A program made the position numbers and the translations under genes. The notes beneath the pieces were generated by a model. It ran no database searches. It saw only the letters and a list, made by a program, of their open reading frames with translations, and was not told the DNA's origin. This document shows positions 46,024 through 54,020 of a stretch of 64,000 nt of DNA, one piece after another. The stretch comes from Gammaproteobacteria bacterium (lineage in GTDB: Bacteria; Pseudomonadota; Gammaproteobacteria; Xanthomonadales; Xanthomonadaceae): contig JANXUD010000072.1 of the NCBI GenBank assembly GCA_025352045.1, positions 1 through 64,000 of the forward strand, read 5' to 3'. Position 1 is the first letter of the stretch. The number at the start of each line of letters is the position of its first letter.

Positions 46024-47396
46024 GCTGCCGCAGCCGCAGTGGGCGCCGCGCCGGCACCGGCGGCGTACCAGTCGATCCGACGGGTCACCAGCATCGCAGC
46101 GGCAAGGATGGCGAACAGGAGCAGGGAACCGAGCACCAAGGCATTGTCTTCGGACACTAGCAGACCGTAAAGCGCGGCATACAACGCCGTCAGGATGGCG
46201 GCGAAGCCCAGGCCGCGGCCGCGGCTGCGCAGCACCGCCGACAGATAGGCGCCGAGCAGCCCGATGCAGGCGACGCCCGAGAGCAGGTAGGCGATCCAGA
46301 AGGCCATGTGCTCGGACAGGCTAAGCAGCAGCAGGAAGAAGATCGCAAGCGCCAGTCCCACCAGCGTGTACTGGATCGGATGGATCGGCAGCCGCTTGAG
46401 CACTTCGAACAGGAAGAAGCCGGCGAAGGTCAAGCCGACGAACAACAGGCCGTACTTGCTCGCGCGGTCGGCCTGCGAATAGACGTTCACCGGTTCGACC
46501 AGGCCAACCGATAGCGCTTCCAGGTCGCGCGTTGGAACCGCCTGCAAGAGCTGGGCCTGGGTGGACGAGGCCAGCGCGCTCACGTCCCAATGCGCCTGGA
46601 AGCCCGCGTCGGAAATCTGCCGGGTGCGCGGCAGGAAGCGGCCGGCGAATTGCGGATGCGGCCAGCTCGAATGCAGGTCGATGGTGTTGCTGTCGGCGGC
46701 GGGCGCCAGCGCGAACGTCTCGGTGCCCCCCAACACCAGCTGCAGCCGGGTCTGGAATCGCAGCGGCGTCCCGGCGACCAACCCCAGCCCCGTGTCGGCG
46801 TGCAGGCCGCCACCGCCGCGCTGCCCGCCTGGGCCCTGGCGCAGGTCCAGGGACCGGGCGTCGAGCTGCAGCGCCGGCGTACCGACCAGGCCGCGCACAT
46901 CGGCGATCGCGATGCTCAGCCAGGGCACGCCGATCTGGCGCTGGCCGCCGGGATCGGCGGGCACGGTGAACGCGAAGTCCGAATCCACGCGCGCCTGCAA
47001 TTCGTACACTCGCACCTCGTGCAGGCCGATCGTCCGCACGGACGGCGCCAGGTTGCCGTCGAGCCGCGAGCGCGTGGGGAAGCGCAACCACCGGCCTTCG
47101 CGCCGCTCGGTTTTCAGGACCGGCTTTCCGAAGGCATCGGTGGATGCAACCTGCAAGGTCTCGACGTAGGGGATGACCAGCACCGGACCGGCCAGGACCT
47201 GCGCTCCGGCGTGGCTGTCGGCGACCGCGGCCACCGCCTGCTGGCGATAGGCCTGCCGCTCGGCGATGGTGCCGCGGATCATCGCCAGCGGGATCATCAG
47301 CAACAACACCATCACCGCGACCATGGCGGCCTTGAGGCCGACCCGCAGCCGGGGAGGATTTGCGTTCCATCCGGCGGGAATCGGCGGTAGCGGCAT
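46020..47396 (-). CDS. creD: Inner membrane protein CreD
   Basis: 458 residues. N-terminal helix (about 20-42), a large periplasmic domain (45-310) with the family block AGPVLVIPYVE and PEGRWLRFPTRSRLDGNL-like region, then a cluster of five or six helices (about 318-445) including SKYGLLFVGLTFAGFFLFEV and LPIHPIQYTLVGLALAIFFL. CreD is the strongest CreBC-regulon member in enterics and Stenotrophomonas, with effects on envelope integrity and beta-lactam response. The Gly/Arg-rich stretch GPGGQRGGGG is a local oddity. No canonical CreB site was seen upstream. Confidence 0.92.
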   Translation of the reverse strand: MPLPPIPAGWNANPPRLRVGLKAAMVAVMVLLLMIPLAMIRGTIAERQAYRQQAVAAVADSHAGAQVLAGPVLVIPYVETLQVASTDAFGKPVLKTERREGRWLRFPTRSRLDGNLAPSVRTIGLHEVRVYELQARVDSDFAFTVPADPGGQRQIGVPWLSIAIADVRGLVGTPALQLDARSLDLRQGPGGQRGGGGLHADTGLGLVAGTPLRFQTRLQLVLGGTETFALAPAADSNTIDLHSSWPHPQFAGRFLPRTRQISDAGFQAHWDVSALASSTQAQLLQAVPTRDLEALSVGLVEPVNVYSQADRASKYGLLFVGLTFAGFFLFEVLKRLPIHPIQYTLVGLALAIFFLLLLSLSEHMAFWIAYLLSGVACIGLLGAYLSAVLRSRGRGLGFAAILTALYAALYGLLVSEDNALVLGSLLLFAILAAAMLVTRRIDWYAAGAGAAPTAAAAA

Positions 47397-47482
47397 CGGG
47401 CGTGCTCTCTTCGGGACCGCAGCCAGCTTGCCCCGGCATGGTGAGCAGAAGATGTGCCGCGAATGTGCTGTTCGTGAAGTTC

Positions 47483-47547
47483 CTGAACGGGGCCGGTTCT
47501 TTCACACGCGAACGTCGGGGCCATGTGAAAGAACCGGCCCCGTTCAG
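47483..47547. repeat. Long inverted repeat between creC and creD
   Basis: Two perfect 24-base arms (47483-47506 and 47524-47547) around a 17-base loop. The core is CGGGGCCGGTTCTTTCAC. The right arm covers the creC stop codon: its internal TGA is that stop. The left arm, extended to 29 bases (47479-47507), recurs identically at 63920-63948. As RNA it makes a very stable hairpin between creC and creD. Confidence 0.92.
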
Positions 47548-48968
47548 CGCGGCAACGTGAGCACGGCCTCGGCCCCGCCATCCGCGCGATTGCCCAGGGC
47601 GATGCTGCCGCCATGCAGCAGCGCCACTTCGCGCACCAGGGTCAGGCCGAGCCCGCTGCTGCGCGCGCCGTCCGGACGTGGCAGCGAGTAAAACCGCTCG
47701 AATACCCGCTCGCCCGCGAACGCCGGCACACCGGGACCCTGGTCCGCGACGCGCAGGACGACGGCATCGGCGTCCTCGACCAGGGTCAGGTCGATCCGCG
47801 CGCCGTCGGGCGAAAATTCCAGCGCGTTCTCGAGCAGGTTCGACAGCGCGTGCCCCAGCAGGAAACGGTCGCCCGGCACCATCGCGCGCGACGCGCCGGT
47901 GCGAGCGGTGCGCAGGCCGCGCTGCTGGAGGCGCGGTTCCAGTGCGAGCACTGTCTCGTCGAGCAGTTCGACGAGGTCGACCGGCTTGGGCTCCTCGAGC
48001 GCCTGCCGCGACTCCATCGCCGCCAGCGCCAGCATCTTGTCGATCATCGCCGCCAGGCGCGCGCCCTGCCCGTCGATATTGGCGAGGAACCGGACGCGAT
48101 CCGGCCCCTCGGGCGCATCGTGCAGGATCTCGACCGCGGCGCGGATGGCCGCCAGTGGGCTTTTCATCTCGTGCGCCAGGGTCTGCACGTAATGCTCGAC
48201 GTATTGCTTGCCGTCCAGGCGCTCGCGCATGGTCGCCAGCGCACGACCCAGCTCGCCGATCTCGTTGCGCCCGAGGTCAGGCGCCGCCACTCGCTCGCCC
48301 GCCGTCACCGCGCGGGCGTAGCGGCCCAGCGTGGACAGCGAACGCGACAGCCACCAGGTCACGCCCACGCCAATCAGGAAGCTCAGCCCCAGCAGGATCC
48401 AGCCACCCTTGAGGATGGCGCGCCGGCTGTTGTCGATGAAGGGCTGGATGCGCTGGTTGGCCTTGGCCACGGTCAGCACGCCGATGATGGCCCCGTCGGC
48501 CCCGCGCACCGGCGCGGCCACGTGCATCACCGAGCTGGTGTCGTCGGCCGGGTCGCTGAGGGTCGAGCGCGCGCCATACTTGCCGCGCAGGGTCAGGTAG
48601 ACATCGTTCCAGCGCGAATAGTCGCGGCCAAGGTCGCGATGCGTGGAGTCGTAGACGACGATGCCGCGGGCGTCGGTGACATAGATGCGGTAGTCGAAAC
48701 TGCGTTTCTGGAAATTCCAGATCTGCGCGCGCACGTCGCGCTTGACCAGAGAATCCACGCTGCGCGCGAAGTAGCCGTCGCCGATGTGGCCGCTGCGCAT
48801 GTCCGGCGACGCCAGCTCGGCCAGGGCATTGGCCGTGTCCACCAGCGTGTCCTCCATCGCCTGGCGCACGCCCGGCTTGACCTCGTTGACGAACACCCGC
48901 ATCACGAAGAAGGCCGCCAGCCCGACGATCAGGAAGTAACCCAGGAAGATCCGCGTGCCGATCCGCAT
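47544..48968 (-). CDS. creC: Sensor histidine kinase CreC
   Basis: 474 residues. Helices near 8-27 and 187-206 flank a periplasmic Cache/PAS-like domain (FDYRIYVTDARGIVVYDST). HAMP region (about 207-258), HisKA with His266 in QTLAHEMKSPLAAIRAA (HEMKSPL is characteristic of CreC), and HATPase with NLLENALEFSP, DQGPGVP and SSGLGLTLVREVA. Phosphorylates CreB. Starts 27 bases after creB. Its stop codon falls inside the long inverted repeat at 47483-47547, 147 bases before creD. Confidence 0.93.
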   Translation of the reverse strand: MRIGTRIFLGYFLIVGLAAFFVMRVFVNEVKPGVRQAMEDTLVDTANALAELASPDMRSGHIGDGYFARSVDSLVKRDVRAQIWNFQKRSFDYRIYVTDARGIVVYDSTHRDLGRDYSRWNDVYLTLRGKYGARSTLSDPADDTSSVMHVAAPVRGADGAIIGVLTVAKANQRIQPFIDNSRRAILKGGWILLGLSFLIGVGVTWWLSRSLSTLGRYARAVTAGERVAAPDLGRNEIGELGRALATMRERLDGKQYVEHYVQTLAHEMKSPLAAIRAAVEILHDAPEGPDRVRFLANIDGQGARLAAMIDKMLALAAMESRQALEEPKPVDLVELLDETVLALEPRLQQRGLRTARTGASRAMVPGDRFLLGHALSNLLENALEFSPDGARIDLTLVEDADAVVLRVADQGPGVPAFAGERVFERFYSLPRPDGARSSGLGLTLVREVALLHGGSIALGNRADGGAEAVLTLPR

Positions 48969-48995
48969 GTCAGTTCCGCATGGCCATCAGGCAGC

Positions 48996-49664
48996 TCAGG
49001 TCCGCAGCGAATAACCCAGGCCGCGATGGGTCTGGATCGGGTCGGCGTCGGGGGCAATGGCGCGCAGCTTGGCGCGCAGGGTCTTGACGTGGGTGTCCAC
49101 GGTCCGGTCGACCGTATCGGGCGCGTCGCGCCAGACAGCGTCCATCAATTGCTCGCGGCTGCGGATCGCGCCGGGGCGCGACAGCAGGGCTGCCAGCAGC
49201 AGGTATTCGTACCGGGTCAGGGCCAGCCCGTAGCCGGCATAGCGGATGCGCTGGCCGGCGGCGTCGTGTTCAAAGCCCTGGGCGGCGACCGCGACGGCGG
49301 CCACGGGCGCCCGGCGTAGGCGCGCGCGTACCCGCGCCACCAGTTCGCGCGGTGAAAAGGGCTTGACCACGTAATCGTCCGCGCCCAGTTCCAGGCCCAG
49401 CACGCGGTCGATCTCGCCGGCGCGCGCGGTCAGGAAGATCACCGGGATGTCGGAAAACGCACGCAGGCGCCGGCACAGCGCGAATCCGTCCAGGTCGGGC
49501 AGGCCCACGTCCAGGATCGCCACGTCGAAGGCGTCCTCGCGCAGCCGTGCCAGCGCGGGCTCGCCGCGCAGGCAATGCTCGGCGGCCATGCCGTCGGCGC
49601 GAAGCGCGTAGAGCACGGCGTCGGCGATGCCCATCTCGTCCTCGACCACCAGGATCCGCGCCAT
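48996..49664 (-). CDS. creB: Response regulator CreB
   Basis: 222 residues, OmpR family. Receiver with Asp52 (AILDVGLPDLDG) and [17 protein letters not shown]; winged helix with SREQLMDAVWRDAPDTVDRTVDTHVKTLRAKL. The second start codon used by the family (MARILVVEDE) is at 49664 with GGTGGAGG upstream. Divergent from rlmJ, 53 bases apart. Confidence 0.93.
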   Translation of the reverse strand: MARILVVEDEMGIADAVLYALRADGMAAEHCLRGEPALARLREDAFDVAILDVGLPDLDGFALCRRLRAFSDIPVIFLTARAGEIDRVLGLELGADDYVVKPFSPRELVARVRARLRRAPVAAVAVAAQGFEHDAAGQRIRYAGYGLALTRYEYLLLAALLSRPGAIRSREQLMDAVWRDAPDTVDRTVDTHVKTLRAKLRAIAPDADPIQTHRGLGYSLRT

Positions 49665-49699
49665 CGTCCTCCACCCGCGGTGTGCAAGGCCCGGCCGAG

Positions 49700-49707
49700 A
49701 CTATATC
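49700..49707. promoter_or_regulatory. Overlapping divergent -10 boxes, creB and rlmJ
   Basis: ACTATATC: read minus it gives TATAGT (49705-49700) for creB; read plus it gives TATATC (49702-49707) for rlmJ. It is the only AT-rich spot in the 53-base divergent gap. Both promoters would share bases, so polymerase could occupy only one at a time. Confidence 0.4.
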
Positions 49708-49717
49708 CTCCGGGTGG

Positions 49718-50563
49718 ATGAATTACCGCCACGCCTACCATGCCGGCAACCACGCGGACGTGCTCAAGCACGTCGTCCTGCTGGCGATCGTCGATGCGCT
49801 CAAGCGCAAGGACGCGCCGTTCTGCGTGATCGACACCCACGCCGGCCGCGGCCAGTACCTGCTGCAGGGCGAACAGAGCGGCGCCACCGGCGAGGCGCGC
49901 GCGGGCATCTTCCGCATGTTCGTGCTGAAGGGACTGCCGCCGGTGCTGCAGTCTTACCTCAAGCGCGTGCAGGCCGACAATCCGGTCGGCGCCCTGGTCA
50001 GCTACCCGGGTTCGCCCCTGCTGGCCGCCCAGGCGATGCGTCCGCAGGACCGCCTGGTGGCCTGCGAGCTGCAGCCCGACGAGGCACGCGCGCTGTCGCT
50101 GCTGTTCAAGGACGACAAGCGCGTGACCGTGATGGCGCGCGACGGCTATGCGGCGATCAAGGCGCTGGTACCGCCGAAGGAGCGCCGCGGCCTGGTGCTG
50201 ATCGACCCGCCCTACGAGCAGCAGGAGGACGAGTTCGTGCCGATCCTGCAGGCGCTCAAGGACGGCCTCGAGCGCTGGCCCACGGGCTGCTTCGCGCTCT
50301 GGTACCCGATCAAGCGCGGTCGCACCCTGCAGCCGTTCTTCCGCAAGGCGGCGCGACTGGACTGCAAGTCCTTGCTTCGGGTGGAATTGCTGGTGCGTCC
50401 CGACGACTCGCCGCTGCGCCTCAATGGCAGTGGCATGCTGGTGGTCAACCCGCCCTGGCAGCTGGACCAGGCCCTGGGCCCGGCGCTGCCCGTGCTTGCA
50501 CGACTGCTCGGCGAGCAGCAACCGAACGCCACGCTGGACTGGTTGAAGAAAGACGAAACCTGA
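49718..50563 (+). CDS. rlmJ: 23S rRNA (adenine-2030-N6)-methyltransferase
   Basis: 281 residues. Family start MNYRHAYHAGNHADVLKH, SAM-binding FCVIDTHAGRGQYLL, and N6-methyltransferase catalytic motif LIDPPYEQ (DPPY). C-terminal GSGMLVVNPPWQLD is also diagnostic. Methylates A2030 in 23S rRNA in E. coli; YhiR/RlmJ was earlier linked to DNA uptake. ATG at 49718 has only GGTGG just before it and lies about 10 bases from a -10 box, so the mRNA leader is likely 4 bases or less. Confidence 0.94.
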   Translation: MNYRHAYHAGNHADVLKHVVLLAIVDALKRKDAPFCVIDTHAGRGQYLLQGEQSGATGEARAGIFRMFVLKGLPPVLQSYLKRVQADNPVGALVSYPGSPLLAAQAMRPQDRLVACELQPDEARALSLLFKDDKRVTVMARDGYAAIKALVPPKERRGLVLIDPPYEQQEDEFVPILQALKDGLERWPTGCFALWYPIKRGRTLQPFFRKAARLDCKSLLRVELLVRPDDSPLRLNGSGMLVVNPPWQLDQALGPALPVLARLLGEQQPNATLDWLKKDET

Positions 50564-50581
50564 GCGCGCCGCGAGGCGCGC
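50564..50581 (+). other. GNRA-loop hairpin after rlmJ
   Basis: 7-bp stem GCGCGCC/GGCGCGC (50564-50570 with 50575-50581) closed by a GCGA tetraloop, directly after the rlmJ stop. There is no T tract. Probably an mRNA end-stabiliser or attenuator before the symporter gene rather than a full terminator. Confidence 0.45.
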
Positions 50582-50600
50582 GCTTCCCCGAGGATCACGC

Positions 50601-51872
50601 ATGACCCTGCCGTTCTCCCCCGCCACCCGCATCCTGATCAGCCTCGGGCTCGGCCTGCTGGCCGGCATCGCCCTGGCCGAGGCTGCGCCGCCCTGGCTGC
50701 CGTCGCTCGTCAACGTCGCCGAGCCGGTCGGCAACCTGTGGCTGGACGGCCTGCGCATGACCGTGGTGCCGCTGGTGTTCTCGCTGCTGGTCACCGGCAT
50801 CGCCTCGACCGCCGCGCAGGCACTGGCCGGGCGACTGGCGCTCCGCTCGCTGTGGGTCTTCATCGTGCTGATGTTCCTGAGCGGACTGTTTGGCGTGGCG
50901 GTGGTCGGCGGCATGCTGGACCTGTGGCCGATCCCGGCGGCGGCGGCCGAGGCGATGCGCGCAGGCATCGCCGGCGTGGATGCGTCGGTCGTGCCGCCAC
51001 CGGCTTCGCTGGCGGTCTGGCTGCACGCGATCCTGCCGCAGAACCCGATCAAGGCCGCGGCGGACGGCGAGATGTTGCCGCTGGTGGTGTTCGCGCTGAT
51101 CTTCGGCTTCGCGGTCGCGCGCATCGAGCGCGTGCAGGGGCCGCGCCTGAGCGGCTGGTTCCAGGCGCTGGTGGACGCGCTGCTGGTGATGGTCGAGTGG
51201 GTGATCCTGGTCGCGCCGATCGGCGTGTTCGCGCTGGCCCTGGTGCTGGGCGCGCGGGCCGGCGTGGCCGCGGCCGGCGCGCTGGCGCACTACGTGCTGC
51301 TGATCGTGCTGGTGCAGGTGCTGATCATCGCGCTGATCTATCCGCTGCTGGCGCTGTTCGCGCGCATCCCGGTGCGCCGCTTCGCGCGCGCCGTCGCACC
51401 AGCGCAGGCCGTGGCGACGAGCACGCAAAGCTCGCTCGCCTCCCTGCCCGCCATGATCGAGAGTTGCCAGGCCCTGGAGGTGCCGGCGCCGGTCACCGCA
51501 CTGGTCATGCCGATGGCGGTGTCGCTGTTCCGCTTCACCGGGCCGGTGGCAAACGTCGGCGTGGTCGTCTATTCCGCTGCCCTGTTCGGCGTGCACCTGT
51601 CCACCGGCCAGATCGTCGCCGGCGCCCTGCTGGCGCCGCTGATGAGCCTGGCCGCGGTCGGCTTGCCCGGCCAGGTGAGCTTCTTCACCTCGATCGCGCC
51701 GATCTGCCTGGCGATGGGCGTGCCGGTCGGCGCACTGCCGCTGCTGCTGGCGGTGGAGACGATCCCGGACATCTTCCGCACCATCGGCAACGTGACCGCC
51801 GACGTCGCCGTCACCGCCGCGATGGCACCAGCACCCGCCGCGATGGCGCCGACTACCGAACTGTCAGGCTGA
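50601..51872 (+). CDS. Dicarboxylate/amino acid:cation symporter (DAACS family)
   Basis: 423 residues with about eight membrane helices plus two re-entrant hairpins. Seen are the N-terminal PVGNLWLDGLRMTVVPLVFSLLV block, the Ser-rich hairpin STQSSLASLPAMIESC, the helix-7 motif MPMAVSLFRFTGP (in place of NMDGTA-like) and the helix-8 region LLAVETIPDIFRTIGNVTADV. Imports C4-dicarboxylates or acidic amino acids with Na+ or H+; exact substrate unclear because the NMDGT motif is altered. GAGGATC ribosome site. Its end overlaps the convergent GGDEF gene by 9 bases. Confidence 0.9.
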   Translation: MTLPFSPATRILISLGLGLLAGIALAEAAPPWLPSLVNVAEPVGNLWLDGLRMTVVPLVFSLLVTGIASTAAQALAGRLALRSLWVFIVLMFLSGLFGVAVVGGMLDLWPIPAAAAEAMRAGIAGVDASVVPPPASLAVWLHAILPQNPIKAAADGEMLPLVVFALIFGFAVARIERVQGPRLSGWFQALVDALLVMVEWVILVAPIGVFALALVLGARAGVAAAGALAHYVLLIVLVQVLIIALIYPLLALFARIPVRRFARAVAPAQAVATSTQSSLASLPAMIESCQALEVPAPVTALVMPMAVSLFRFTGPVANVGVVVYSAALFGVHLSTGQIVAGALLAPLMSLAAVGLPGQVSFFTSIAPICLAMGVPVGALPLLLAVETIPDIFRTIGNVTADVAVTAAMAPAPAAMAPTTELSG

Positions 51873-54020
51873 GTTTCCGGAGCGGGCGGCGGCGCGGGCG
51901 GCGTACATCGCCGCATCGGCGCGGGCGATGGTCTCGGCCAGGGCCTCGCTGCCCTCGCGCAAGGCCTCGCCCACCGAGAACCGCGACGGCGCAACGAGTG
52001 CATCGTCGCGCAGGCGCGCCGCGCTGGCATGCAGCATGGCGGCGTCGCCGCTCGAGAGCAGGATGACGAATTCGTCGCCACCCAGGCGCACCACTGCATC
52101 GCCGATGCGCACGCGCTCGGACAGGAAGCGCACGAACTCGATCAGCACCTGGTCGCCGCGATCGTGGCCCTGGCTGTCGTTGACCTGCTTGAAATGGTCC
52201 AGGTCCATCGTCAGCACGCCCCAGCCGCGGGTACCCTGCGCGCCCTCGAACACATCGAGCTGGCGCCGGTTGTAGCAGCCGGTCAGGGCGTCGCGCAGGC
52301 TCTGCTCGTGCAGGGCGCGGGTTTCCTGCACCTGGTCGGTGACGTCCACCGCGTTGCCGATCACGTAGGCGCGGCCATCCTCGGGAGCCGACAGCCGCGA
52401 ACTGTAACGCCAGTGTCGATGCTCGCCGCCGCCGCTGCGGACCAGGAACACGCCCTGATCCTGGCCTTCGTCGCGCACCCGCTGCAGGTAGTTGGAGAAC
52501 GCCTCGCGCCCGACCCGGGGCTGGAAGTCCTGCAGCGAGCGGCCGACCATGGTCTCCGACGGCTGGCCCAGGGCCTGGGCCGCGGCCGGATTGACCAGCA
52601 GCAGGCGGCCCTGGGGATCGTGCAGGAAGACAAAGCCCGAGCTCATGTTCAGCAGGTCGTGCGCCCGCGCCTCGCTTTCGCGCAGAAGCGCGAGGGTGGC
52701 CTTGAGCCGCTGGTTGGAGCGGCGTTGCAGCAGGTAGAAGCCGCCCAGCACAAGCAGCATCGCGATCGCGAAGGCCACGACCCCGCCAGCCAGCTGGTTG
52801 CGCTCGGCCAGGGTACGTTCGCGTTCGGCCGCCAGCACCGCCTCGTCCTTCAGGCGCAGCACGTCGAGCTCGCGCTCGGCGTATTCCAGGCGGGCGTCGA
52901 AATCGTCCGACGCCTTGGCGCGGTCGCTGCGCTCGATCTCGCCGTCGATGTCCAGGAAGCGCCGGACCATGGCGTTGACCGTTGCCGCGTCCTTGCCCTG
53001 GTCGACCGAGATGCGGATCAGTTCGCGCAGCACCCGCAGTTCGTCGCGCTTCTGGCCCAGCGCGCGGAAGCTGCGGTAGGCGATGCCCAGCTCGCGCCCG
53101 GCCAGCGCACCCTCGCCGGTATCTAGCGCGGCCAGGCCGAGCACTTCGTGGCCGAGGCCCTCGAGCTGCGAGTTCTTCAGTTGCCCGGCCAGCGCCAGCA
53201 CCGCCTGGCCGCTGTCGCGTTGCGCGGCGATATCCCCGGACAGGCGTGCCATGCGCGCCGTCTCGATCAGGATCTCGGCGCTGAGCTTGGGATCGTGGAA
53301 GCGCGCGGTGAGGACGCGGGCGCGATCCAGCGAGGCCTGTGCCGCGCGCGACTGGCCCAGCTGGGCCTGCGCGCGCGCCTGGTTGCGCAGCAGCCGCGTC
53401 TGCATCGGCAGGGCCACGTCCGCGGGCAGCACGGCAAGGCCCTTTGCGGCATATTCGGCCGACAGCGCGTGCTTGCCCAGCGACCAGCTCAGCGAGGAAT
53501 AGGCCAGGTAGACATCGGCCGACAGCTCCGGCGAGCGCGAGGTCTTGAGCAGCAGTTCGGCATCGCCCAGCAGCTTTTCGCCGCGGGTGAAGTCCTGCAT
53601 GGCGATCATGGCGCGGCTCTGGCCGACCAGGGCGCGGATGCGCAGGATCGGCTGGCCCGCCGCGCTTGCGGCGACACTGGCCTGGGCGCTGGCGTCGCGC
53701 TGGCAGGGCCAGTCGGCGATCACCCGGCAGGCATTGGACTGGGCCAGGTACAGCAGGGCGAGTTCGCGCCAGTTGCCTTTGGCGCGCGCCGCTGCAAGCA
53801 GTGGCGGCAACTGCCTGAGCACCGCTTCGGGCTGGCTCAGCGCCTGCTCCTCCAGGGGGTGGCGTGGCAGGCGCGAGTCGGTCGCGACGCTCTCGTCGTA
53901 GCGCGCCTGCGCGGACGCCGGCAGGCCCGTCGCCGCCAGCCCGCAGGCCGCGAGCAACAGCAGGGAAAGCACGCCATGGACGCGGCTTCGCTGGTCGCCG
54001 GGGCGCGCCCGCGGCGTCAT
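51864..54020 (-). CDS. TPR-PAS-GGDEF diguanylate cyclase
   Basis: 718 residues. Signal peptide (about 15-38), a periplasmic TPR-like helical array (about 55-385), membrane helix near 408-428 (VVAFAIAMLLVLGGFYLL), PAS domain (about 450-560, DLLNMSSGFVFLHDPQGRLLL), and a GGDEF domain with intact RLGGDEFVILL. Residues RIGD five positions before GGDEF form an I-site, so c-di-GMP feedback inhibition is expected. The ATG at 54020 overlaps the stop of the CDF transporter gene (ATGA). Overlaps the convergent symporter gene by 9 bases. Confidence 0.9.
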   Translation of the reverse strand: MTPRARPGDQRSRVHGVLSLLLLAACGLAATGLPASAQARYDESVATDSRLPRHPLEEQALSQPEAVLRQLPPLLAAARAKGNWRELALLYLAQSNACRVIADWPCQRDASAQASVAASAAGQPILRIRALVGQSRAMIAMQDFTRGEKLLGDAELLLKTSRSPELSADVYLAYSSLSWSLGKHALSAEYAAKGLAVLPADVALPMQTRLLRNQARAQAQLGQSRAAQASLDRARVLTARFHDPKLSAEILIETARMARLSGDIAAQRDSGQAVLALAGQLKNSQLEGLGHEVLGLAALDTGEGALAGRELGIAYRSFRALGQKRDELRVLRELIRISVDQGKDAATVNAMVRRFLDIDGEIERSDRAKASDDFDARLEYAERELDVLRLKDEAVLAAERERTLAERNQLAGGVVAFAIAMLLVLGGFYLLQRRSNQRLKATLALLRESEARAHDLLNMSSGFVFLHDPQGRLLLVNPAAAQALGQPSETMVGRSLQDFQPRVGREAFSNYLQRVRDEGQDQGVFLVRSGGGEHRHWRYSSRLSAPEDGRAYVIGNAVDVTDQVQETRALHEQSLRDALTGCYNRRQLDVFEGAQGTRGWGVLTMDLDHFKQVNDSQGHDRGDQVLIEFVRFLSERVRIGDAVVRLGGDEFVILLSSGDAAMLHASAARLRDDALVAPSRFSVGEALREGSEALAETIARADAAMYAARAAARSGNSA

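Noticed and set aside
47397-47543. CreB-binding site (TTCAC-N6-TTCAC) before creD
   Set aside because: Single TTCAC words occur, partly from the palindromic repeat, and TTCAG/TTCAC occur 9 bases apart on the minus strand. No pair has the required 11-base register.
47483-47547. Calling the repeat a Stenotrophomonas SMAG/GTAG REP element or an ordinary terminator
   Set aside because: It has no GTAG tetranucleotide, and the stem is not followed by a T run. It is kept as an unnamed repeat.
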